28,374 bases of DNA, taken from the NCBI GenBank assembly GCA_027335515.1, contig DAHWHT010000208.1, positions 1-28,374 of the forward strand, in the 5' to 3' direction. Origin of the DNA: Clostridia bacterium (GTDB lineage Bacteria > Bacillota_E > RBS10-35 > JAJYVN01). Both the position numbers and the translations under genes were made by a program. Below the pieces are notes generated by a model. That model did no database searches and was not told the DNA's origin. It saw only the letters and a program-made list of their open reading frames with translations. Positions 22,665 through 28,374 of the stretch are shown one piece after another (the first letter of the stretch is position 1; each line of letters opens with the position of its first letter).

Positions 22665-23465
22665 ATGCTGGGTCTTGTCACCTACAACCTCGCCCGCGGC
22701 TGGGACCTCGACACCCTGCTGGAGCGTTGCGGGGCGACCGGCTTTGACGCGGTGGAACTGCGCGTCGACCACGCCCACGGGGTGGGCCCCCACCTCGATC
22801 CGGCCGCCCGGCGCGAGGTGCGCCGACGCTTTGACGCCGGCGCCGTCCGCCTGGTCGGCCTGGGGACCACCTGCGAATACCACGCGCTGGAAGCCGAGAC
22901 GGTGGCGGAAAACGTGCGCCGCACCGAAGCCTGGATCGACCTGGCCGCCGACCTCGGCTGCCCGGGGGTGAAGGTGCGGCCCAACGGGCACCAGGAGGCG
23001 GCCGGCGTGCCGCGCCAGCATACCCTGCAGCAGATCGGCCGCGCCCTGGCGCGCTGTGCCGCCTATGGCGAGCAACGCGGGGTCGCCGTGCGTCTGGAGA
23101 TGCACGGCGCCGTCGCACAGGCGCAAGACATCGCGGCGATCGTGCGCGCGGCCGACCACCCCGCACTGCGGGTGTGCTGGAACTGCAACCCCTGCGACGT
23201 GTGCGACGGCTCGGTGGCGGCGGCGTTCGCCCGGGTATGCGACCGCATCGGCCTGGTGCACATTCAGGAGTTGTGGAACCCCGCCTACCCCTGGGCGGAA
23301 CTCTTCGACCTGCTCGCGCAGTGCGGCTACCAGGGCCCCTGTCTGGCCGAGATCCCGGAAAGCGCCGAACCCGTCCGGCTGATGCGGTACTACCGAGCCC
23401 TGTATGCGGCGTTGCAGCCGGCAACGCGGCAGGGCGACCACCGCGGAGCCCTGGCGGCTGGGTGA
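22665..23465 (+). CDS. Second sugar isomerase/epimerase-like TIM barrel protein
   Basis: A 266-residue AP_endonuc_2-type barrel of a different subgroup from the one at 20855. Strand 1 is GLVTYNLARGWDLD, then GFDAVELRVDHAHG, VGLGTTCEYHA, CPGVKVRPNG, VRLEMHG (metal Glu), VCWNCNPCDV (Asn/Asp position), IGLVHIQELW (His) and CLAEIPES (final Glu). The WNCNPxD block places it in a subgroup often found beside glycan-breakdown genes; the reaction is unknown. Five cysteines, three of them in a cluster (CWNCNPCDVC), are notable. ATG 22665 has AAAGGGGG upstream. It lies 99 bp after iolB and 100 bp before the DUF6807 gene. Confidence 0.88.
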   Translation: MLGLVTYNLARGWDLDTLLERCGATGFDAVELRVDHAHGVGPHLDPAARREVRRRFDAGAVRLVGLGTTCEYHALEAETVAENVRRTEAWIDLAADLGCPGVKVRPNGHQEAAGVPRQHTLQQIGRALARCAAYGEQRGVAVRLEMHGAVAQAQDIAAIVRAADHPALRVCWNCNPCDVCDGSVAAAFARVCDRIGLVHIQELWNPAYPWAELFDLLAQCGYQGPCLAEIPESAEPVRLMRYYRALYAALQPATRQGDHRGALAAG

Positions 23466-23565
23466 GGGCGACGACGCGCGCACCGGGCCCACAAACCGAC
23501 ACCGACGGGGAGGGAGCGGCCGTTTCTTCGCAGCCGGACAACGACGGAGGAACCGCCGCGCGTGT

Positions 23566-24687
23566 ATGAACTGGGCCTTGCAGCTGACCTTCGACGCGGC
23601 CCGACCGGCCGCGCCGCTGCGCTGTCCCTGTCCCGCCGATCTGCCCGACGGCCCCGGCCGCCTGAGCGGCCCGCAGGGCGATATCCCCTGCGACCTACGG
23701 GCCGGCTGGCTGCACGCCGTGCTGCCGGCCCTGCCCGCCGGGTCCGTGCGGTGGCATCTGGAGGACGCGCCGGCCGCACGCTCCGGGATCGCCGCGGCAC
23801 AGGCCGACGGCGCGGTGCGCTTCACACTGGACGGCGAGCCCTGGACGACGCTGCACCTGGCCGACGCCCCCAAACCCTACCTGTATCCGCTGCTGGCCCC
23901 GGGCGGCGTGTCCGTCGTGCGCGGCTGGCCCGCGGACCCGCATCCGCAGGACCGCACCGACCACCCGCACCAGCGCGGCCTGTGGGTGGCGCATGGCGAC
24001 GTGAACGGGGCGGACCTGTGGGACGAGCGCGCCGGCAGGGGCGGGCGCGTCGCGGTGTTGGCCAGCCGGGTGCTGCCGGCACAGACGCACACCGACGTGG
24101 TGCTCGACCTGCGCTGGGACGCGGTGGACGGGACGCCGTCGGTCACGGAGCGCCGCACCCTGCGGTTTTGGGCACTCTCGGGCGACGCGCGCCTCCTGGA
24201 CGTCCATTCGGAATACGGCGGCGTTGCCGGCGGACCGCTGCGCTTTGGCGACACGAAAGAGGGCGGACTCGTCGCGGTGCGCCTGGCGGCCGGTCTGGAG
24301 GCCGATCGCGGCGGCCGGATTCGCACCTCGACCGGCGCGGACGGCGAAAAGGAGGCATGGGGCCGGCCGGCCGACTGGTGCGACTGCAGCGGCACCACCC
24401 TGGATATGCCGCAGGCGGGCACGGTCGGCGTGGCCCTGCTCTCCCACCCCTCCAATCCAACGGGGACCATGCGCTGGCACGTGCGGGCCTACGGGTTGTG
24501 CGCCGCCAACCCCTTCGCCCTGCTCGCCTACGATCCCGCGGGCGGACGCAGCGGCGCCTGGGATGCGCCCGGCGGGCAGGCCCGCTTTGCCTTCCGCGTC
24601 TGCGTGCACCGCGGCGACGCCGGCGCGGTGCCGGGCCATTGGGGCGCCTGGGCCCAGCCCCCCATGTGCCGCTGGCGCCCCGCCTGA
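23566..24687 (+). CDS. DUF6807 (PmoA-like) family protein
   Basis: A 373-residue beta-rich protein. The core block is KPYLYPL, GVSVVRGWP, DRTDHPHQRGLWVAHGDVNGADLWDE, characteristic of DUF6807, a family annotated 'PmoA' by old homology naming. It is not part of particulate methane monooxygenase. These proteins usually sit in gene clusters with sugar isomerases and oxidoreductases and are thought to act on carbohydrate; the DHPH-type histidines could bind metal or substrate. Later blocks include FGDTKEGGLVAVRLA, GRPADWCDCSG and LSHPSNP, all family-like. No signal peptide. ATG 23566 follows GGAGG at a rather long 14 nt, so the start may be off by a few codons. Confidence 0.85.
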   Translation: MNWALQLTFDAARPAAPLRCPCPADLPDGPGRLSGPQGDIPCDLRAGWLHAVLPALPAGSVRWHLEDAPAARSGIAAAQADGAVRFTLDGEPWTTLHLADAPKPYLYPLLAPGGVSVVRGWPADPHPQDRTDHPHQRGLWVAHGDVNGADLWDERAGRGGRVAVLASRVLPAQTHTDVVLDLRWDAVDGTPSVTERRTLRFWALSGDARLLDVHSEYGGVAGGPLRFGDTKEGGLVAVRLAAGLEADRGGRIRTSTGADGEKEAWGRPADWCDCSGTTLDMPQAGTVGVALLSHPSNPTGTMRWHVRAYGLCAANPFALLAYDPAGGRSGAWDAPGGQARFAFRVCVHRGDAGAVPGHWGAWAQPPMCRWRPA

Positions 24688-24702
24688 ACGGGCCGGCTGC
24701 GG

Positions 24703-24708
24703 TACAAT
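24703..24708 (+). promoter_or_regulatory. Possible -10 element before the LiaF-like/permease genes
   Basis: TACAAT in the context GCGGTACAATGCGACC, 15 bp after the DUF6807 stop and 44 bp before the next start. It closely resembles the TACAAT at 8947. No clear -35. It would allow the membrane genes downstream to be transcribed independently of the interrupted ATPase. Confidence 0.38.
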
Positions 24709-24752
24709 GCGACCGGATCCGACCGAGGACGACCGACGGGGGGTCGTATGGT

Positions 24753-25100
24753 GTGCTGCGCGCCGGGTTTGCCGCGGCGCTGATCGGGTACGGGGCCGCC
24801 GTGGCCGTCAGCGCACTCGGACTCGTGCACCGCGCTCCCGTGGCGCTCGCCCGCACCTACTGGCCGGTCGTGCTCTTGGTCGCCGGGCTGGCGGGATTGC
24901 GGGCCGGCGCGTCGGACGGCGCGACATCGCGCTGGCTCGCGGCGGGCCTGGCCGTGGCGGGCCTGGTCCTGCTGGTGGGCCATCTCGCCGGGGTGCCGAT
25001 CGCCAGCCTGGTCATCGCCGGGCTGTTGGTCTGGGCGGGCGTCGCGGTGTGGTTGCGCGGTCGGGGCGCCGGCGGCGGTCCCGGCCCTTCGCCGCGCTGA
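24753..25100 (+). CDS. Small LiaF-like (DUF5668-type) membrane protein
   Basis: A 115-residue protein made almost entirely of four hydrophobic segments: AGFAAALIGYGAAVAVSAL, YWPVVLLVAGLAGL, WLAAGLAVAGLVLLVGHLAG and ASLVIAGLLVWAGVAVWL. YWPVVLLVAG followed by paired short helices is the pattern of the N-terminal membrane region of LiaF/LiaI-type proteins, which sense envelope stress in Gram-positive bacteria. The extracellular C-terminal LiaF domain is absent; it ends in a short Gly/Arg tail. The GTG at 24753 follows GGGGGG; there are other nearby GTGs in other frames. It ends 29 bp before the first ABC-2 permease gene, so an accessory role with that transporter is plausible. Confidence 0.7.
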   Translation: MLRAGFAAALIGYGAAVAVSALGLVHRAPVALARTYWPVVLLVAGLAGLRAGASDGATSRWLAAGLAVAGLVLLVGHLAGVPIASLVIAGLLVWAGVAVWLRGRGAGGGPGPSPR

Positions 25101-25129
25101 TCGGCCCATGGAGAGGTGGAACCGCGCCG

Positions 25130-25921
25130 GTGGCCGTGTTCTGGGCGATGGCCCGGCTGCGTTTCCTGACCATGCTCGCCTACCGCCTCAACTACTGGAG
25201 CGGGGTCCTGACCTACACGGTCTACATCGGCGGCTATTACTACATCTGGCGCGCCGTCTACGCAGGGCGCGCCTCGGTCGCCGGCATGTCGATCGACGCC
25301 ATGGTCACCTACCTCGCGGTGGCGTGGATGACCCGGGCCTTCACCTACAACAACCTGGACGCCGATATCGAAGAAGAGGTCCGCAGCGGCCTGGTGGCGG
25401 TGCAGTTGCTGCGCCCGTACCCGTACGTCGTCGGCAAGTTGTGGTCGGCTGGGGGCGAGGCGATCTTTCGCCTGGTATTCTGGATGCTGCCCGGCATGGT
25501 CGTGGCCGCCTTCCTCTTCCCGGTGCACCTGCCGACCCGCCCCGCGACCTACGCCGTCTGGACCGCGTCGGCGGCCTGCGCCTTCCTCGTCAACGCCCAG
25601 TTGAATGCCGCCTTCGGACTCTTTGCGTTCTCCTTGCAAAACGCCCGGGGGATCCGCTGGGCCAAGACCCGCCTGGTCGACCTCTTGTCGGGCGTGTACC
25701 TGCCGCTGGCCTTCTTCCCGACGGCGGCAAGGCAGGTGATGGCCTGGCTCCCGTTCCGCGACATCGCCTACGTCCCCGCGGCCATCTTCACCGGGTCCAT
25801 CCCGCCCGCCCAGGCCGCGGCGGCCGTGGCGGGCCAGGCCGCCTGGGTAGTCGGCATGGCGCTGTTGGTGGCGTTCTTCTGGCGCCGATTGCGGCGGGTT
25901 CTCTTGGTCCAAGGGGGGTGA
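25130..25921 (+). CDS. ABC-2 type exporter permease 1 (COG4587-like)
   Basis: A 263-residue membrane protein with about six helices. Features of this ABC-2 subgroup are the N-terminal FLTMLAYRLNYWSGVLTYTVYIGGYYYIW, here split by the first helix; the cytoplasmic stretch DADIEEEVRSGLVAVQLLRPYPY, a helix that contacts the ATPase; and the later FFPTAARQVMAWLPF...FTGSI block. With the adjacent permease and the interrupted ATPase it makes a heterodimeric exporter-type set of unknown substrate. GTG 25130 is chosen; ATG 25148 is possible. It is separated from permease 2 by 7 bp. Confidence 0.88.
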   Translation: MAVFWAMARLRFLTMLAYRLNYWSGVLTYTVYIGGYYYIWRAVYAGRASVAGMSIDAMVTYLAVAWMTRAFTYNNLDADIEEEVRSGLVAVQLLRPYPYVVGKLWSAGGEAIFRLVFWMLPGMVVAAFLFPVHLPTRPATYAVWTASAACAFLVNAQLNAAFGLFAFSLQNARGIRWAKTRLVDLLSGVYLPLAFFPTAARQVMAWLPFRDIAYVPAAIFTGSIPPAQAAAAVAGQAAWVVGMALLVAFFWRRLRRVLLVQGG

Positions 25922-25928
25922 ACCGCGC

Positions 25929-26792
25929 GTGGCCGTCATCGGGGCCCCAACCCGCGCCGGGCGGGTGCTGCCGAGCTACGCGCCGGCCGGCCCCGCGGGC
26001 CTGCGCCGCTACCTCGGGTTGACGGCCGGCTACCTCGGCCAGTATGTGCGCGGGCGCCTGGAGTATCGGGCGGACTTGCTGAGCGGGGTGCTGTCGGAGG
26101 TGTTCACGCAGGCGATCAGCCTCACCTTTTTGGCCGTGCTGTTCACCCACGTGCCGGCCCTGGCTGGCTGGTCCCACCCCGAGGTCTACGTCATGTATGC
26201 CTTCTTTCAGCTGTCCTGGGGCCTGGCCGACAGTTGCGCCGGCGGCGTGTGGGGCTTTGGCGAACGCTACATCGCCCGCGGCGAGCTCGACCGGCTGCTG
26301 CTGCGACCCGCGGCCCCCCTCTTCCAGTTGCTGCTGGAGGGCGTCGACCTGGAGTCCTTCCTGCAGGTGGGCGCGGGGGTGGTCATCCTGCTGTGGGCCA
26401 TGGGTGCGGCCCACGTCCACTGGAGGTGGTGGATGCCGCCGCTGATCGCCCTGTGGACCGCCACCGGGGCGGCGATCTTCCTCGGCGTCTTTCTCGCCCT
26501 GACCTGCGCCGCCTTCTGGGTGGACGGCCGGACCGGGGTGATGCCCCTGGTCTACAACACCACCGCCTACGGCCGCTACCCCGTCACGATCTACGGGCGC
26601 TGGCTGCGCATCCTGTTCAGCTATCTGCTGCCGTTTGCCTTCGTCGCCTTCTACCCCGCGGCCGCCCTGCTGCGACCGGCCGCCTACGTATCCTGGGGCG
26701 TGGGCGCCGTGCCCGCTGCGGCGGCCACCTGCGCCGTGGCGGCCCTCGTCTGGACCCGCGGCCTGCGGCGCTATCAGGGAACCGGATCCTGA
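25929..26792 (+). CDS. ABC-2 type exporter permease 2 (COG3694-like)
   Basis: A 287-residue membrane protein with about six helices, paired with the gene before it. Its N-terminal cytoplasmic part (LRRYLGLTAGYLGQYVRGRLEYRADLL, in short blocks) precedes helix 1. The motif YIARGELDRLLLRPAAPLFQLL corresponds to the ATPase-coupling helix (GELDxxLLRP is highly typical), and YPVTIYGRWLRILFSYLLPFAF marks the C-terminal half. GTG 25929 has AAGGGGGG close upstream. It is the last gene of the plus-strand run; a strong hairpin (26846-26870) follows. The substrates of this class are mostly unknown; the setting suggests a glycan, lipid or toxic sugar product. Confidence 0.88.
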   Translation: MAVIGAPTRAGRVLPSYAPAGPAGLRRYLGLTAGYLGQYVRGRLEYRADLLSGVLSEVFTQAISLTFLAVLFTHVPALAGWSHPEVYVMYAFFQLSWGLADSCAGGVWGFGERYIARGELDRLLLRPAAPLFQLLLEGVDLESFLQVGAGVVILLWAMGAAHVHWRWWMPPLIALWTATGAAIFLGVFLALTCAAFWVDGRTGVMPLVYNTTAYGRYPVTIYGRWLRILFSYLLPFAFVAFYPAAALLRPAAYVSWGVGAVPAAAATCAVAALVWTRGLRRYQGTGS

Positions 26793-26845
26793 GGCGCGGG
26801 CCCAGCGGTCACAGCGGGATTCCAGGGCGATCCGTTCGGAACCAG

Positions 26846-26870
26846 GGGGGCGCCGAGATCCGGCGCCCCC
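26846..26870. terminator. Strong hairpin between convergent operons
   Basis: Perfect 9-bp stem GGGGGCGCC/GGCGCCCCC with a 7-nt loop, lying between the permease 2 stop (26792) and the stop of the CBM9-like lipoprotein gene (26888). It can fold on either strand and probably ends both transcripts. There is no long T tract on either side. Confidence 0.6.
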
Positions 26871-26887
26871 GCCGCGACCCGCCGCCG

Positions 26888-27631
26888 TCAGAGCAGCTTG
26901 ATCGCGCCCCAGCCGCTGTCGCTGTTCCAGTTGGTGTTGGTGCCCTGCCACATCAGCTGCCCGCTGCGCTTGGTCGCGCCCTTGCCCGGAAAGTCGACGC
27001 CGACGGTGAAGCCGACGTCGGTGCCCTTCTTCACGGTGGTGCCGAGGTTGCCCCACGGCATCGCGAGCAGGACCTGGTAGCCCGTGGATGTGGTGTGCTC
27101 CAGGGCGGTGGCGCCGCTGGTCGGCAGCTTGGCGTGGTCGCCGCCGAGCGTGCTGTTGGTGAGGCCGCCGCTGTTGACCAGGATCTGGCCGGTACCCTGC
27201 GGGTATGCGCCCGAGTGATCGTTGCTGCCGCTCAGATAGATCTCGACGGAATCGTCTTCCCACTGGTTGGTCGTGTTGGTGTTGATCACCGGGCGGCCCG
27301 TCACGACGTTCGCATAGATGTATAGGTCCTTGGCGGTGTATGCCGCCTTCCACTTCGCGCTGGTGCCGGATGGCGCGCTACCGATCACCGCCAGCGTAAT
27401 CGGGGTGCCCTTGATCCCAGCCCAGCACTTGCCGGCGATCGTATCCACGCCCGCCGTCGGCTCCAGGGGTGCCGTGCCGACCGCGCCCTTGGCCGCCGCA
27501 CCCGCGACGCACTTGCCGTTGGAGGCCGCCGCCGGCTTGGCCCCGCCCTTGGCACCGCAGCCCGCCATCGCCACCAGGAAACCGGCCGCCAGGGTCGCGC
27601 CGCCCATGCGCCTCAATAGGGTTGTAGCCAT
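26888..27631 (-). CDS. Lipoprotein with a CBM9-like sugar-binding domain
   Basis: A 247-residue exported protein. A basic start, a hydrophobic core and the lipobox MAGC (Cys25) give a lipid-anchored, extracellular protein. A low-complexity Gly/Ala/Lys linker follows. From about residue 65 comes a beta-sandwich domain with blocks typical of carbohydrate-binding family 9-like (DOMON-related) domains: KWKAAYTAKDLYIYANV, QWEDDSVEIYLSG, GYQVLLAMPWGNLG, DVGFTVGVDFPG and a final SGWGAIKL. In this family the WEDDSVEIY strand and later aromatics contact sugar and calcium. The Asn/Thr-rich surface is unlike its neighbours. ATG 27631 is the likely start (GGGAGA is upstream, somewhat far). It may deliver or sense sugars for the catabolic genes nearby. 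Confidence 0.85.
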   Translation of the reverse strand: MATTLLRRMGGATLAAGFLVAMAGCGAKGGAKPAAASNGKCVAGAAAKGAVGTAPLEPTAGVDTIAGKCWAGIKGTPITLAVIGSAPSGTSAKWKAAYTAKDLYIYANVVTGRPVINTNTTNQWEDDSVEIYLSGSNDHSGAYPQGTGQILVNSGGLTNSTLGGDHAKLPTSGATALEHTTSTGYQVLLAMPWGNLGTTVKKGTDVGFTVGVDFPGKGATKRSGQLMWQGTNTNWNSDSGWGAIKLL

Positions 27632-27821
27632 GGCTTCTTCATATCTCCCGTCGTCCGCCATGTTGCCGTCGGGCCGCCACCGTTTGTCGCCGGCACCCCT
27701 CCCCCCTCGCCGGGTCCAGCGGCACCAGCGAGCCGCGACGGCGCCGCCGGCCGGCAACGCCCGCCGCGTCGCAGCGTGCATGGCGGTTGGCGACCTGGAT
27801 CGGAATTCCTGCCGACGTTGG

Positions 27822-27860
27822 GGCCGGAGCGCCCGTCCGTTGGAGCGGACGACTCCGGCC
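27822..27860 (-). terminator. Two-tier hairpin after the terminal isomerase gene
   Basis: Outer stem GGCCGGAG (27822-27829)/CTCCGGCC (27853-27860) and inner stem CGTCCG (27834-27839)/CGGACG (27846-27851) with a 6-nt loop. It begins 2 bp past the stop of the isomerase gene (27863, minus strand), as a terminator would. No T tract follows. The rest of the spacer up to 27632 shows no other clear signal. Confidence 0.55.
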
Positions 27861-27862
27861 GC

Positions 27863-28374
27863 TCAGACGGTGAAAACCTTGCGCAGATACTGCCGACTGA
27901 GCTTGAGGTCGTCGACCTGCCGGCGGGTCTGGCGGGTCTCGGCCTCATGGTTCAGTTCTACGACGAGCAACACCTCATGCTTGAGCGGACGCGCCACCTT
28001 GTCGACCGCCCGCAGGTCGATGTCCCCGTCGCCGAGTTCCTCGCTCCAGACGCCGTCGCGCGTCTGCCGCAGGTGCAGCGTCTTGAGGCGGTCCTTGTAG
28101 GCGGCGGCGATCGCGGCCGCATCCCCGCCGCCGCGCTGGCACCAGGCCACGTCCAGCGCCAGGCCGATGTTCGCGTCGCCCGCCGTCGCGTCGAGCATGC
28201 GGCGCAGGATCCGGCAGCCATCGGCGCTCTCGACGGCGTCGTTGTGCAGGGCGAGCCAGGCGCCGCGGCGGCTGAGGCTCGATCCGAGTTGCTGGATCCG
28301 CGCGATGCTCGCGTCGACGGCCGCGTCGTCACGCGGCCGCCCGCCGGCGAGCGGCACGAGCACCACACCGCGGA
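27863..28374 (-). CDS. Sugar isomerase/epimerase-like TIM barrel protein, C-terminal part (5' end outside window)
   Basis: The frame is open to the right edge, so only about 170 C-terminal residues are visible. Blocks are GAWLALHNDAVES (metal-ligand strand, LHNH-like), GLALDVAWCQRGGGD (Asp strand), LKTLHLRQTRDGVW (His) and EVLLVVELNHE (final Glu). GDGDID is typical for the loop before the last helix. This is another AP_endonuc_2-type barrel, distinct from those at 20855 and 22665. The GTG at 28366 is inside the frame and is probably not the start. It lies upstream of the CBM9-like lipoprotein gene on the same strand, separated by 231 bp and a strong hairpin. Confidence 0.85.
   Translation of the reverse strand, partial: RGVVLVPLAGGRPRDDAAVDASIARIQQLGSSLSRRGAWLALHNDAVESADGCRILRRMLDATAGDANIGLALDVAWCQRGGGDAAAIAAAYKDRLKTLHLRQTRDGVWSEELGDGDIDLRAVDKVARPLKHEVLLVVELNHEAETRQTRRQVDDLKLSRQYLRKVFTV

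Noticed and set aside
23566..24687. Particulate methane monooxygenase subunit, from the 'PmoA' family name
   Set aside because: DUF6807 proteins carry that label by database naming only; this one is soluble and beta-rich, with no membrane helices and no PmoB/PmoC neighbours.
25788..27353. Minus-strand frame opposite the permease 2 gene
   Set aside because: Low-complexity shadow; the plus-strand permease and minus-strand lipoprotein explain the region in other frames.
1..28374. CRISPR arrays, tRNA, rRNA and riboswitches
   Set aside because: No regularly spaced repeats, no tRNA-like cloverleaf or CCA-ended stem, and no rRNA-like or known riboswitch core was seen on either strand by eye; a covariance-model scan could still find a degenerate one.

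Overview
This is a very GC-rich stretch (third codon positions almost always G or C) with many GTG and a few TTG starts and good GGAGG-type ribosome binding sites. A C-terminal triple S-layer-homology (SLH) protein, a DacF-type D,D-carboxypeptidase beside a RodZ-like HTH protein, a LiaF-like membrane protein and an ECF biotin component suggest a deep-branching, high-GC monoderm bacterium, most likely a thermophile-type Bacillota lineage. This placement is an inference; no rRNA or tRNA gene is present to test it.

Layout. 1-379: end of an unidentified gene cut by the window edge. 399-4483 (minus): a three-gene run of MauE-like membrane protein, acetyl-esterase-type hydrolase and a membrane PAS-GGDEF-EAL c-di-GMP enzyme. 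4537-6515 (plus): an alpha/beta hydrolase and an SDR with a substituted catalytic dyad. 6479-8790 (minus): RodZ-like HTH membrane protein followed by DacF. 9031-9780 (plus): unknown zinc-ribbon protein. 9803-14416 (minus): secreted HELAH/SLH putative metallopeptidase, aroA (EPSP synthase) and a class III aminotransferase. 14557-15765 (plus): BirA-type operator, bioY and a translationally coupled sulfite-oxidase-like molybdopterin protein.

15723-28374 is an accessory carbohydrate/cyclitol region. It encodes a TIM-barrel/DUF6624 fusion (minus), then a long plus-strand run: ABC ATPase, sugar isomerase-like TIM barrel, IolB-like isomerase, a second TIM barrel, DUF6807 (PmoA-like) protein, LiaF-like membrane protein and two ABC-2 permeases. 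Facing these on the minus strand are a CBM9-like lipoprotein and another TIM-barrel isomerase cut by the window edge. The ATPase (COG4586-like) and both permeases (COG4587- and COG3694-like) form one exporter-type set.

The most striking event is a complete IS607-family element (about 17276-19762; serine recombinase tnpA plus RuvC-intact tnpB) inserted in the 5' part of the ATPase gene. Removing it between GG dinucleotides rejoins the ATPase exactly in frame, so both boundaries can be assigned to the base. The inserted copy also creates a chimeric reading frame that could still make most of the ATPase, but without its first strand and A-loop tyrosine. The untranslated end downstream of tnpB is the expected omega-RNA locus, and its guide would read into the ATPase gene.
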